From positions 682,001 to 746,000 of the forward strand of contig NZ_LT906662.1 in the NCBI RefSeq assembly GCF_900205865.1: DNA of 64,000 bases. The letters run 5' to 3'. A program made the translations under genes and the position numbers. Position 1 is the stretch's first letter. Each line of letters begins with the position of its first letter. Shown here piece by piece: positions 38,540 to 51,047 of this stretch. This DNA comes from Thermoanaerobacterium sp. RBIITD. GTDB lineage: Bacteria > Bacillota > Thermoanaerobacteria > Thermoanaerobacterales > Thermoanaerobacteraceae. The notes below the pieces were generated by a model, which ran no database searches, was not told where the DNA came from, and saw only the letters and a list, made by a program, of their open reading frames with translations.

Positions 38540-39511
38540 TCACATCCACTTTTTCACTTTGAATATTATTATTTCAATTAAAACAATTAATCCCATAACG
38601 AAAAGTGCTGCATAGTATCCATAATTCCAATTAAGCTCTGGCATATATTTGAAATTCATGCCGTATATTCCGGTTATAAGTGTAAGTGGCATCATTACGG
38701 TCGTAATTATAGTTAGGACTTTCATCACTTCATTCATCCTATTTGAAATCTGCGACATATAAAGGTCGAGTGTACCAGCTAGCAAATCTTGGTATGTATC
38801 AATCAAATCAAAAATTCTCAAAAGATGATCATACACATCCATAAAATATAGTCTGTTATCTTCTTTAATTATATCAAAATCGTGCCTCAATAAAATATTT
38901 ATAACTTCCCTTTGGGGTGATAAAATTCTCCTCAACTTAAGCATATTTCTTTTAAGGTTTAAAATTTCACTTTGTATTTCCTTTTTTGGATCTTTAAGTA
39001 TTACCTCTTCAATTATGTCAATTCTTTCTCCAAGCTTATCTGTAAGTGGTAAATAATCATCAACAACAGCGTCAAATAGATCATGTAATATAAAATCTAT
39101 TCCTCTTTTAAAGATCACAGTACTTTCTTCAGTCCTTTTAAAAACATTATCAATAATATCGAGATTTTCCCAATGAATAGTTACAATATAATTATATGCA
39201 AGAAAAATGTAAATTTCAGAGTATATAAATCTCTTATTTATATCCCTTCCTTTAAATGCATTAAAAATAATAAAATAATAATTTTTATAATTATCAACTT
39301 TTGAGCGCTGTTGTTTTATAATTGTGTCTTCAATTGCAAGTGGATGAAAATGAAAAACATCAGATAAAATAGATATTTCATCATCAGATGGTTTTTCAAT
39401 GTCAACCCAAATAAGTGTATCATTATTGAGTGAATTTACTATATCATTATATGTATTTTCTTTTTTAATTATATCATCTTTATAAATTAGTGACCTTATC
39501 ATATCACACAC
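38540..39511 (-). CDS. corA: CorA-family magnesium/cobalt transporter
   Basis: CorA is a pentameric divalent-cation channel. The 323-residue protein has the long cytoplasmic alpha/beta domain, then two C-terminal transmembrane helices. The first ends in the selectivity motif YGMNFKYMPELNW (GMN near residues 286-288). The C-terminus KVKKWM stays in the cytoplasm. It is monocistronic; cobalt uptake could serve the cobalamin operon further along, but no link is visible. Confidence 0.95.
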   Translation of the reverse strand: MCDMIRSLIYKDDIIKKENTYNDIVNSLNNDTLIWVDIEKPSDDEISILSDVFHFHPLAIEDTIIKQQRSKVDNYKNYYFIIFNAFKGRDINKRFIYSEIYIFLAYNYIVTIHWENLDIIDNVFKRTEESTVIFKRGIDFILHDLFDAVVDDYLPLTDKLGERIDIIEEVILKDPKKEIQSEILNLKRNMLKLRRILSPQREVINILLRHDFDIIKEDNRLYFMDVYDHLLRIFDLIDTYQDLLAGTLDLYMSQISNRMNEVMKVLTIITTVMMPLTLITGIYGMNFKYMPELNWNYGYYAALFVMGLIVLIEIIIFKVKKWM

Positions 39512-39612
39512 CCTAATATATTAGTTTCTATTACTATATTATATCATTATTTGTAAGGCAAATATCTATCTCATTAAAAAATTTAATAAAAATATTTTTA
39601 TATTTTTAATAT

Positions 39613-39712
39613 CTGTGATATAATTATTCTAGAACTGTTATATAAAGTCTATTGGCATATTATTAAGCATTTTCGAAAGCTGTTATATAAATTGTAAACA
39701 TCTGTTATATAA
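39613..39712 (+). promoter_or_regulatory. Four phased direct repeats upstream of PFOR
   Basis: CTGTTATATAA occurs at 39635, 39680 and 39702, and with one mismatch (CTGTGATATAA) at 39613. Start-to-start distances are 22, 45 and 22 bp, that is two, four and two helical turns. The innermost copy ends just upstream of a promoter with a perfect TATAAT (39738-39743) but a poor -35, as expected for an activated promoter. Confidence 0.65.
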
Positions 39713-39786
39713 CGGTACATAATTTTTTATACTGTATTATAATAAATGCTGTCAATATGCCTATAGAATTATATAAAAAAATATAA

Positions 39787-43329
<3,543 letters not shown>

Positions 43330-43348
43330 TATAAAATATATATTAAAT

Positions 43349-43381
43349 GAGCGAAGAATAATCTTCGCTCATTATTTTTTG
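43349..43381 (+). terminator. Terminator after PFOR
   Basis: Stem GAGCGAAGA / TCTTCGCTC with an ATAA loop, followed by ATTATTTTTTG. Confidence 0.88.
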
Positions 43382-43505
43382 TATTTGAATTTATTTTACT
43401 TTGTCTAATAATTAAAAGCATAGCGTTATTAAAAACAAAATAAAGGATTTTTGTACTTTTTGTAGAATATATAATTAAAATGAGTTTTATCTCGGAGGTT
43501 TCATA

Positions 43506-44042
43506 ATGGGGGATCTCATTAAGTTTGAAACACACAAACATATTTATTATGATTCTTATAAAAGATGTGACTTTTCATCTGTAAGAAAAGACTTAAATTA
43601 TCTTTTAAAAGGTGATTTTGATTATAATATATCATATAAAGCTAAAGCATTAATTGATATTTTTAAAGAAGCTGTAGCAAAAATAAATATGAAAAATAAT
43701 TTAAGAGAGTACATATACATATTGTGTGACAATAAAGCAAATATACTTGATGTAATATCACCGGACAGCTTTATTGACTTTTGTGATTCTATTAATTTAA
43801 AACCAGGTTATAGTTTGAATGAAAAGTATTCCGGAACAAATGCCGTGGCACTTGCACTTATGGAAAAATGTAAAGTTTTTATTAAAAAAGAAGAACATTA
43901 TTGTGCACTTTTCCATAATCTATATTGTATTGCAAATCCTATATTTGGTGACCAAAATAAAATAATTGGTGCATTTGATATATCTTATATATCTGATAAA
44001 AATTATATTTACATGCCTAATTACAAAAATTTTATATGTTAA
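43506..44042 (+). CDS. Stand-alone GAF-domain protein, AcoR-sensor-like
   Basis: The 178-residue protein matches the N-terminal sensory part of AcoR-type sigma-54 activators: KYSGTNAVALAL, then CKVFIKKEEHYCALFHNLYC and ANPIFGDQNKIIGAFDISY. The AAA+ and DNA-binding domains of AcoR are absent, and the frame ends cleanly, so it is either a truncated activator or a free sensor. GGAGG precedes the ATG. It lies alone between PFOR and isocitrate dehydrogenase. Confidence 0.7.
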   Translation: MGDLIKFETHKHIYYDSYKRCDFSSVRKDLNYLLKGDFDYNISYKAKALIDIFKEAVAKINMKNNLREYIYILCDNKANILDVISPDSFIDFCDSINLKPGYSLNEKYSGTNAVALALMEKCKVFIKKEEHYCALFHNLYCIANPIFGDQNKIIGAFDISYISDKNYIYMPNYKNFIC

Positions 44043-44073
44043 TAAAAAGATCCCTCTATATTTTAAAATGGTC

Positions 44074-44102
44074 TTGTTTAACAATGTAAAGTTTTATATA
44101 AT
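44074..44102 (+). promoter_or_regulatory. Promoter of isocitrate dehydrogenase gene
   Basis: TTGTTT (44074-44079) and a perfect TATAAT (44097-44102) are separated by 17 nt, 36 nt before the start codon. The -35 lies within TTGTTTAACAA. Confidence 0.7.
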
Positions 44103-44137
44103 TAATGTTATGAACTATACATTGAGGAGCGAATGAT

Positions 44138-45349
44138 ATGAAGGAAAAAATAAAGATGACAAATCCCATCGTTGAATTAAATGGTGACGAAATGACCAGA
44201 ATTATCTGGAAGATGATTAAAGAAATGCTTATCGAGCCTTTTGTGGAGCTTAAAGCAGAATATTATGATCTAGGTTTAAAAAATAGAGATATAACAGATG
44301 ATCAAGTTACAATTGATGCAGCAAATGCCATAAAAAAATATAAAGTCGGTGTTAAGTGCGCAACAATAACACCTAATGCTCAAAGGATGGAAGAATATAA
44401 GCTTAAAAAGATGTGGAAAAGTCCAAACGGTACCATAAGAGCAATACTTGACGGTACTGTTTTCAGAACACCAATTATAGTAAAAGGAATACGTCCTCTT
44501 GTTGGAAATTGGGTAAAACCTATTACCATCGCGCGTCATGCATATGGTGATATATACAAAGATGTCGAATATCGTGTCGAGAAATCAGCAAAAGCAGAAC
44601 TTGTTATAACATATGAAAATGGCGAAGTAGTAAGGCAGACTGTACATGATTTTAAAGGCCCCGGTGTATTGATGGGAATGCATAATCTTGACGCCTCAAT
44701 AGAAAGCTTCGCAAGAGCATGTTTTAATTATGCCCTAAATCAAAAACACGATTTATGGTTTGCAACAAAAGACACCATATCTAAAACATATGACCATACT
44801 TTTAAGGACATTTTTAATCATATATACGAAAATGAATATAAGGATAAATTTAATGAAGCAGGCATTGAATATTTCTATACATTGATAGATGATGCTGTAG
44901 CAAGAGTCATAAGGTCAGAAGGCGGTATGATATGGGCATGTAAAAATTACGATGGTGATGTAATGTCAGATATGGTAGCGACTGCATTTGGAAGCCTCGC
45001 CATGATGACATCTGTCTTAGTATCTCCTGATGGTAACTATGAATATGAAGCAGCTCATGGCACAGTAACTCGTCATTATTACAAATATCTAAAAGGTGAA
45101 GAAACATCTACAAATCCAATCGCTACTATCTTTGCATGGACCGGAGCACTTAGAAAGCGCGGTGAATTAGATGAAAATAAGTCACTTATAAAGTTTGCTG
45201 AAAAACTTGAGGTAGCTTCACTTAAACCAATAGAAAATGGAATAATGACGAAAGACCTTGCTATGATATCAAATCTACCGAATAAAAAAGCTGTAAATAC
45301 TAAGGAATTTCTAAACGAAATTAAAAATAATCTCGAGAAAATAATATAA
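44138..45349 (+). CDS. icd: NADP-dependent isocitrate dehydrogenase, eukaryotic-type homodimer
   Basis: It oxidises isocitrate to 2-oxoglutarate with NADP. The 403-residue protein is of the type II (eukaryote-like) family: [30 protein letters not shown] with the substrate loop, and [24 protein letters not shown] with NADP-binding residues. With the citrate synthase-like enzyme and aconitase at 19-22 kb it completes the oxidative half-TCA branch toward glutamate. It has its own promoter and terminator. Confidence 0.97.
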   Translation: MKEKIKMTNPIVELNGDEMTRIIWKMIKEMLIEPFVELKAEYYDLGLKNRDITDDQVTIDAANAIKKYKVGVKCATITPNAQRMEEYKLKKMWKSPNGTIRAILDGTVFRTPIIVKGIRPLVGNWVKPITIARHAYGDIYKDVEYRVEKSAKAELVITYENGEVVRQTVHDFKGPGVLMGMHNLDASIESFARACFNYALNQKHDLWFATKDTISKTYDHTFKDIFNHIYENEYKDKFNEAGIEYFYTLIDDAVARVIRSEGGMIWACKNYDGDVMSDMVATAFGSLAMMTSVLVSPDGNYEYEAAHGTVTRHYYKYLKGEETSTNPIATIFAWTGALRKRGELDENKSLIKFAEKLEVASLKPIENGIMTKDLAMISNLPNKKAVNTKEFLNEIKNNLEKII

Positions 45350-45360
45350 ATTGCCTTAAA

Positions 45361-45395
45361 AAATGCCCTTAATGAATTAAAGGGCATTTTGTTTT
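45361..45395 (+). terminator. Terminator after icd
   Basis: Stem AAATGCCCTT / AAGGGCATTT followed by TGTTTTG. Confidence 0.85.
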
Positions 45396-45432
45396 GATTT
45401 TTACTATAATCTGTTTATCAGGGGGAATAACG

Positions 45433-46380
45433 TTGGTTTTCTTAAAAGGAATCGAAAGCATATTGCCAATTATAATAATTATTATTGTAGGATATGTACT
45501 CACAATGAAAAAATGGTTTGACGTAAAAACATCTGAATTATTCTCAAAAATTGTAGTAAATATTTCGCTTCCCGCCCTTATGTTTTACAATGTCATGAAC
45601 AATATAAATAAAAATCAGCTTGTTCATATGGGGCTTGGCTTAATTACAGCTTTTCTAAGTATTTTTATATCATACGTAATCGCTCATTTTCTAATAATAA
45701 TTCTAAGATTAGACCGAAAAAAAATAGGTTTATTCTCGGCTATATTTGCTTTTTCAAATACAATTTTTGTTGGGCTACCTGTTAATCAGGCTCTTTTTGG
45801 TGATAAAGCTGTTCCCTATGTCCTACTATATTATGTTGCAAACACGACACTTTTTTGGACTATAGGTTTATATAACATTAGAAGAGATGTTGAAGATATT
45901 AAAGATGGTTTTTCTATTATCGATGCCATTAAAAAGATTATTTCCCCGCCTTTATTGGGTTATTTAATGGGTGTTTTATTTATAGTATTTGGGCTTAAAA
46001 TGCCTCATTTTATTATGGACACTGCTAGATACATTGGTGATATGACGACACCTTTATCGATGCTTTTTATTGGTATATCGATATATTTAACAGATTTAAG
46101 GGATTTTAAGTTGGATAAGACTATGTGGTTTTTATTTCTTGGAAGGTCAATTATAACGCCCTTGATAGCAATTTTAATGCTTCACTTCTTTAATCTAAAT
46201 ATTTTAATGAAAAAAGTATTCGTAATACAAAGTGCACTTCCCGTTATGACACAAATTGCAATTGTATCCCATGCATATAATAACGACCAAAAGTATCCTG
46301 CTATCATGATAGCAATAACGAACCTTTTAAGCTTAATCATTATACCCGCTTATATGTACTTAATAAATATTTTATTTTAA
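45433..46380 (+). CDS. AEC (auxin efflux carrier) family transporter
   Basis: The 315-residue membrane protein has about ten hydrophobic helices and AEC-family motifs (SKIVVNISLPALMFYN, FSNTIFVGLPVNQALFG near one discontinuous helix, and LPVMTQIAIVSHAYNND). Bacterial members export or import organic acids such as malate or malonate. The TTG at 45433 is chosen because GGGGGA lies about 8 nt upstream. Its place after icd suggests a carboxylate substrate, which is inference. Confidence 0.88.
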   Translation: MVFLKGIESILPIIIIIIVGYVLTMKKWFDVKTSELFSKIVVNISLPALMFYNVMNNINKNQLVHMGLGLITAFLSIFISYVIAHFLIIILRLDRKKIGLFSAIFAFSNTIFVGLPVNQALFGDKAVPYVLLYYVANTTLFWTIGLYNIRRDVEDIKDGFSIIDAIKKIISPPLLGYLMGVLFIVFGLKMPHFIMDTARYIGDMTTPLSMLFIGISIYLTDLRDFKLDKTMWFLFLGRSIITPLIAILMLHFFNLNILMKKVFVIQSALPVMTQIAIVSHAYNNDQKYPAIMIAITNLLSLIIIPAYMYLINILF

Positions 46381-46428
46381 GATTTAAAAATTTAAAAAAT
46401 TAAAGATCTTGATATATATACTTAAATT

Positions 46429-46453
46429 AAAAGGGCAGATTTACTACCCTTTT
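46429..46453 (-). terminator. Shared terminator between convergent genes
   Basis: AAAAGGG / CCCTTTT stem with an 11-nt loop between the stops of the AEC gene and the secreted-protein gene. T-runs on both sides are short. Confidence 0.5.
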
Positions 46454-46457
46454 ATAT

Positions 46458-47120
46458 TCATAATGTATTTGCTGTAGTATTAGTAGTATTTGTTGATGTT
46501 CCACTGGAAGTCTTCCCTGATTTATTTTTACTTCCCTTTAAATAATTTAATATATCCTGCTCCTGTTGTGATGTAATTTTATTGTCCTTTACCGCTTGGT
46601 CAAGGGCATTTTTAAATTTCGCATATGAATTTTCATATTTACCAAAATTTTTTAAAAACCCTTTATACATTCTATTAATTTCTGGTGGATATCCATTGCC
46701 ATCCCATTTGTTGACCTTGTCAGTGTAATTCTTAATCAATTCATTTGCCTTATCTTGTGTAAGCTTACCTTCCTGAACTCTTTTGTTTATATCAGTTGTA
46801 AAATCGCTAATTAATTTTTGTTTCTTCTGATCGAGTGTCAAATTGTTAAAGTCTTTGATTTTCTGTTCTACACTGTTGATTTTTGCTATTAAACTGTCCA
46901 TCTTGTCTTTGCTAATTTTGCCTTCATTGTACTTTTCAGTTATTTTTGCTTTGAGATTTTCAAGTCTTGTAATTGGATCAACTTTTGTAGGAGCAGTTTG
47001 TGCTGTGGAGTTATTACCATTTGTTTGCTGTGGTGCAACAGTTTCATCTGCAAAAGCCATTGTAGATAATAACATCACACCCATTACAGCGATTGCCAAT
47101 ATTTTTTTGCCTTTTGACAT
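46458..47120 (-). CDS. Secreted helical protein, unknown function
   Basis: The 220-residue protein has a Sec signal peptide (KKILAIAVMGVMLLSTMAFA, cleavage likely after AFA). The mature part is a Thr/Gln/Asn-rich segment, then charged helices with repeated short motifs of the form KxxxGKIxxDKxxxLIxK (EGKISKDKMDSLI, EGKLTQDKANELI, DNKITSQQEQDIL), and a Ser/Thr-rich tail. Such repeats resemble surface proteins of clostridia. The ATG at 47120 lies 9 nt after AAAGGAGG. Confidence 0.7.
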   Translation of the reverse strand: MSKGKKILAIAVMGVMLLSTMAFADETVAPQQTNGNNSTAQTAPTKVDPITRLENLKAKITEKYNEGKISKDKMDSLIAKINSVEQKIKDFNNLTLDQKKQKLISDFTTDINKRVQEGKLTQDKANELIKNYTDKVNKWDGNGYPPEINRMYKGFLKNFGKYENSYAKFKNALDQAVKDNKITSQQEQDILNYLKGSKNKSGKTSSGTSTNTTNTTANTL

Positions 47121-47295
47121 CAATCATTACCTCCTTTGAAATTGATATTATTATTATATCCACAAGTTGTGTCACAATTTTGTTAGAGTAATTAATAATT
47201 TGTAAAACTTATATATAACCATTCAAGAAAAAATTGCATAATGTTGCTGACTTGTAGAAAAATATATGAAGAAATTAATTTTTAGGAGGAATAGA

Positions 47296-47754
47296 ATGAA
47301 AGCAACAAAAAGATTAATAGCTATTTTTTTAATATCGGTTTTTGCTTTAAGCCTTGTTTCATGTAAGACAAAGTCAAAAACATCCACACAAAAACCTACA
47401 GCTCCAAAAACACCTACAATAGCTTATAAAGATGGTACATATACTGGTGCTGGACCAAAATGGTCAAAAGGAAGTGAAGATGCTACAGTAGTTATTAAAG
47501 GTGGTAAAATAACTAATATTACACTAAGAAGGCTTGATACAAGTGGTAAAGAAATAGATTACAACAAATGGACTGGACAAAAAGATCCTAAGTCAGGCAA
47601 GGTCTTCCCTAATCTAAAAAAATTTAGAGTGGATATGGCAAAAAGGATGATAGATAAACAGACATATAACGTTGATACCATAGCAGGTGCAACAGAATCT
47701 ACAAAAAACTGGAAGATAGCTGTAAAAAATGCGCTTGAAAAAGCGAAGAAATAA
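47296..47754 (+). CDS. FMN-binding domain lipoprotein
   Basis: The 152-residue protein has a lipoprotein signal with lipobox SLVSC (Cys23), a Thr/Pro/Lys linker, and one FMN-binding domain: DGTYTGAGPKW at the start and DTIAGATEST near the end, which resembles the (S/T)GAT site of covalent FMN attachment. Such proteins pass electrons at the outer membrane face or in flavin-based respiration. The ATG at 47296 lies 7 nt after AGGAGG. The VIT1-family gene follows 103 nt downstream. Confidence 0.85.
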   Translation: MKATKRLIAIFLISVFALSLVSCKTKSKTSTQKPTAPKTPTIAYKDGTYTGAGPKWSKGSEDATVVIKGGKITNITLRRLDTSGKEIDYNKWTGQKDPKSGKVFPNLKKFRVDMAKRMIDKQTYNVDTIAGATESTKNWKIAVKNALEKAKK

Positions 47755-47857
47755 AATATGGAAAAGTGCACATATAGTCCCTATAAAAGTAGGGGCTTTT
47801 CATTGTAAATTTTCAATATATATTATAAAATTAATATATATGAAGGGAGTGAAAATA

Positions 47858-48943
47858 ATGGATGCTTTATCAAAAGCAAAGAAATTTTATAAAGATGAAT
47901 TTGAATCAAAGCAACTTTATTCATATTTGGCAAAAGTTGAAACTAATCCGGAAATTAAAGAAACTTTTAATGAGTTGACAAAGATTGAAGCAAAACATGC
48001 AAAGTTTTGGTATATGTTTTTAAATGAAAGAGGTATAAATGTAAGTGCAATATTACATAATCATAGACTATGGATTTATAAAATATTGAGAATGTTACTT
48101 GGAAACCGATTATTTATAACAATTTTGGAAATGAAGGAATCAAATAGCACCGATGAATATTATAATTATTATAATGATCCAATTTTGACTGAAAAGGAGC
48201 GGAATTATCTATCACAAATAATAGAAGACGAATTAGAACATGAAAAAAACTTTGGTAAGCAAAAAGGGAATTCCGACTTTGGTAATATACGTGATTTTAT
48301 ACTTGGCATGAACGATGGCCTTGTTGAAATACTTGGTACAGTAACAGGTCTTACTGCGGTATATCCAAAGAGCTCATTGGCTGTTGGAACATCTGGCCTT
48401 GTTGTCGGCATTGCCGGTGCACTATCAATGGCAATAGGCGCATATACATCTGTAAGATCCCAAAGACAAGTTAATGAAGGTATTAAAAACAAAATGGAAC
48501 TTTTATTTAATGTTTCAAAGGACAGAGCAAAGGAAGAATTATTAAGTAAATTAAATGATTCTGGCATACCCAATGATATTAGTAAGGAAGTCGTAGAAAA
48601 ATTAGGTGATAATAAAGATGCAATGACAAATCTTCTTGTAGAAGATGTTAAAGAAAATGAAATAAAATCAGCATTATATACAGGTATAGCATACCTTGTA
48701 GGACTTGTATTCCCTGTTATACCATACTTTTTTGTAGCATCTTCATCCCTTGTTGCGCTTGTATTTTCTGTAATTTTTGCGGCTATTGCTTTATCAATTG
48801 TAGGTACTGTTGTCTCAATTGCATCTGAAAGCCTTTCTATAAAAAGTAAAATAATTGAAATGGTTGTAACTGGTCTTGGTGCTGCTGCACTTTCATATTT
48901 ATTCGGCAAATTAGTTCAGCTAATTTTCGGCATTCAAGCATAA
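47858..48943 (+). CDS. Ferritin-like/VIT1 family putative iron or manganese transporter
   Basis: The 361-residue protein joins an N-terminal rubrerythrin-like four-helix part (KQLYSYLAK, KIEAKHAKFWY, EDELEHEKNFG, to about residue 135) to a VIT1/CCC1 membrane domain (RDFILGMNDGLVEILGTVTGLTA in two parts, GALSMAIGAYTSVRSQ, and three C-terminal helices). Members export ferrous iron or manganese. The ATG at 47858 is chosen because GAAGGGAG lies just upstream; no family resemblance exists before it. Confidence 0.9.
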   Translation: MDALSKAKKFYKDEFESKQLYSYLAKVETNPEIKETFNELTKIEAKHAKFWYMFLNERGINVSAILHNHRLWIYKILRMLLGNRLFITILEMKESNSTDEYYNYYNDPILTEKERNYLSQIIEDELEHEKNFGKQKGNSDFGNIRDFILGMNDGLVEILGTVTGLTAVYPKSSLAVGTSGLVVGIAGALSMAIGAYTSVRSQRQVNEGIKNKMELLFNVSKDRAKEELLSKLNDSGIPNDISKEVVEKLGDNKDAMTNLLVEDVKENEIKSALYTGIAYLVGLVFPVIPYFFVASSSLVALVFSVIFAAIALSIVGTVVSIASESLSIKSKIIEMVVTGLGAAALSYLFGKLVQLIFGIQA

Positions 48944-48964
48944 AATGGCGTTTACCGCCATTTT
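48942..48964. terminator. Bidirectional terminator
   Basis: Stem AAAATGGCG / CGCCATTTT with a five-base loop serves both the VIT1 gene (plus) and the membrane protein gene (minus). Confidence 0.85.
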
Positions 48965-49475
48965 ATTTTACCTTTCTTTTTACATGTTTGTAGTAATACG
49001 ATATAAATATTGTAAAAACATAATCATAAAATAGAAATAAAAATTGCAATGTTAATAAAAATACTATAATAGGATACTTAGTAACGTATAATCTCATCAT
49101 AAAAAAATTGCTAAAAATATTATATGTAGTAAATAAGTCAATATTGAAAAACAAGAGTTTTAAAATGATTTCTATATATTTGGTTTTACTTTTTTGTTCT
49201 ATAAATGATTTTATTAGTCCATAACATCCAAATAACAATATATAAAATGCAGCTATAAATTTATTTGGTAATAACAATACTGTAAGAACAGATGTAACAA
49301 TATAAAATATAAATCCAGTTCCCATATTGCTTTCAATTACAATAGTGGCAACTACAAAAGATGAAAGAGCAAGCAAAAAGAATCTGCTCGTCGGTAAAAC
49401 AGATGCAATGTAGAGTATAATCAAATTTATTGCGGCTAATATACCACCAAGAGCAATGGATCTTGTCTTCGCCAT
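48963..49475 (-). CDS. Hydrophobic membrane protein, unknown (J-protein cluster)
   Basis: The 170-residue protein has about five transmembrane segments and a basic C-terminus (YYYKHVKRKVK). The start (KTRSIALGGILAAINLIILYIASVLPT) resembles ECF-type S components, but substrate motifs are not recognisable. It lies 12 nt after the J-domain gene, so it probably belongs to the same operon. Confidence 0.7.
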   Translation of the reverse strand: MAKTRSIALGGILAAINLIILYIASVLPTSRFFLLALSSFVVATIVIESNMGTGFIFYIVTSVLTVLLLPNKFIAAFYILLFGCYGLIKSFIEQKSKTKYIEIILKLLFFNIDLFTTYNIFSNFFMMRLYVTKYPIIVFLLTLQFLFLFYDYVFTIFISYYYKHVKRKVK

Positions 49476-49487
49476 AAATTCATCTCC

Positions 49488-50102
49488 TTAAAAACATCTG
49501 CATATATCTCCGCCCATACATTCACAGCATGTATCACAGGCCCATAAAGTAAATAGTGCCTGACAACAATCATCACGGTCTGTCCTTCTATAGACATCCC
49601 CTTGGTAAGCACCTCTTTGCATTTCCATATTATTTAACGCTTCACGATACTCAACATTATTTGGTTCCATATTTACAGCTGTTCTAAAGTTATTATAAGC
49701 CTCTCCAAATCTGCCTCTACGATAGTTTATATGACCATAAAGATAATACCACCGAGCACTTCTATTCCTTATATTATTCAATATGTTTTCAGCAGTATAA
49801 ATATCATTTCGATTCAAGGCATTAATTACCTCGTAATACATGCTTTCATCATCACTATATGCACTTTCACTATTATTATAACTTCTTCCATATCCGTTAT
49901 TACTGTTGGTACTTGTATTTCCTTCCATAATCGCTTTATATGCATCATTTATCTCTCTTAATTTTTCTTCTGCAAGGTCTCTTAGAGGGTTATCACCATA
50001 TTGGTCTGGATGATATTTTTTAACAAGTTCTCTATACGCTTTTTTTACTTCCTCAATTGAAGCTCCTTCTTTTAATCCTAATACTTCATATGGGTTTTGC
50101 AT
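49488..50102 (-). CDS. J-domain/TPR protein with cysteine-rich tail
   Basis: The 204-residue protein begins with a J domain (NPYEVLGLKEGASIEEVKKAY, HPD at KKYHPDQYG), a DnaK co-chaperone module. After a Ser/Asn-rich linker come two TPR-like helix pairs (WYYLYGHINYRRGRFGEAYN, then NNVEYREALNNME). The last 25 residues hold eight cysteines (DDCCQAL, ACDTCCECMGG, CRCF). It overlaps the DUF5685 gene by 25 nt. This J-TPR-Cys form with DUF5685 occurs in other clostridia by my recollection; the client is unknown. Confidence 0.88.
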   Translation of the reverse strand: MQNPYEVLGLKEGASIEEVKKAYRELVKKYHPDQYGDNPLRDLAEEKLREINDAYKAIMEGNTSTNSNNGYGRSYNNSESAYSDDESMYYEVINALNRNDIYTAENILNNIRNRSARWYYLYGHINYRRGRFGEAYNNFRTAVNMEPNNVEYREALNNMEMQRGAYQGDVYRRTDRDDCCQALFTLWACDTCCECMGGDICRCF

Positions 50103-50962
50103 GATTTTTCTCCTTCCACTATTCTTCTAAATTCTATAAATAAACCTATTTTAAATATATTTTCTATTATTCCGATATTCTTCTTGAATTTTATTCTTTC
50201 ATATATATTAGCAATATTTGACAATGTAAAAGTAAGATTAAAATTAGTCCAATCATCAATTTCTTTCTTAATATTATAATCCATCCCGTTATAGTTAAAT
50301 TGCAAAACAAATGGATTATAATTTGATCTTTTTATATCCTCCTCCATATCGTTATAAGCATCGATTATATATATAAATCTTCCAAGATGATATGCAATTT
50401 CTTTGATATTTTTAGCACTATCTTTATCTACGTCCAAATAATCATAAGCAAAAACTTCTTTTAAAATATTTGCAAATGGTTCTGCTGCAATATCTACTTT
50501 ATCACATTTTTCATTTTCAAGCTTGCAAAGGTCATCAAGATATTTCTTTATAATTTGGGCCTTGTAGGGATATCTTCTATAAGACTTTATATATTGCCTT
50601 CGAAATAAAGCTTCCATTGCCCCGCTTAAAATATTTTTATTATCTTTTTTCATGTCTACAAATTTATAATAAACAAGTATTGAATTCATATCTGCAGCAT
50701 ATTGGATAAATGGATTATTTTTTATTATAGGCTTCTTTTTAAAAGGATTTGCAATGCACCCTTCCACAGCCATATTAATCTTTTCATTTGACAAGCCTGA
50801 TAAAAAAATAGCAAGATATGTAAGCTCATAATTTAATGTAAAACGGCTTATCTCACCATATCTTTTACCTATCTCTTTGCATAATCCGCAATAATACGCT
50901 CTAAAAATATCATAATCTTTAATCTTCAACTCTGGTTTGTACGGTTTTATATATCCAAACAT
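50078..50962 (-). CDS. DUF5685 family protein
   Basis: The 294-residue, mainly helical protein has an N-terminal CxxC (YYCGLCKEIGKRYG), a further cysteine in EGCIANPFKKKP, and IYIIDAYNDMEEDIKRSNYNPF, where the D-x2-x-D-x2-x-D pattern recalls the Asp-rich helices of prenyl-transferring or terpene-like folds. No function is established. It is the first gene of the J-protein operon. Confidence 0.8.
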   Translation of the reverse strand: MFGYIKPYKPELKIKDYDIFRAYYCGLCKEIGKRYGEISRFTLNYELTYLAIFLSGLSNEKINMAVEGCIANPFKKKPIIKNNPFIQYAADMNSILVYYKFVDMKKDNKNILSGAMEALFRRQYIKSYRRYPYKAQIIKKYLDDLCKLENEKCDKVDIAAEPFANILKEVFAYDYLDVDKDSAKNIKEIAYHLGRFIYIIDAYNDMEEDIKRSNYNPFVLQFNYNGMDYNIKKEIDDWTNFNLTFTLSNIANIYERIKFKKNIGIIENIFKIGLFIEFRRIVEGEKSCKTHMKY

Positions 50963-50985
50963 TTAATCTTCCCTTTAAAAAATAA

Positions 50986-51007
50986 TCCTGATACTATTGT
51001 ATCAGGA
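50986..51007 (-). terminator. Terminator after queT
   Basis: Stem TCCTGATAC / GTATCAGGA followed on the minus strand by TTATTTTTTAAAG. Confidence 0.88.
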
Positions 51008-51047
51008 TAAAATCCATATTTCAAATTAAATTATTTTTGAGTTTATA

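Noticed and set aside
39653-39765. Distant inverted repeat GGCATATT / AATATGCC around the PFOR promoter
   Set aside because: Only 8 bp with about 95 nt between the arms in AT-rich DNA; likely chance beside the much stronger phased repeats.
44074-44086. TTGTTTAACAA before icd as a Rex site
   Set aside because: The half-sites are too close together; the published Rex consensus has a longer centre. The TTGTTT serves as a -35.
48205-48909. 234-codon frame opposite the VIT1 gene
   Set aside because: Antisense shadow of a clear ferritin-like/VIT1 coding sequence.
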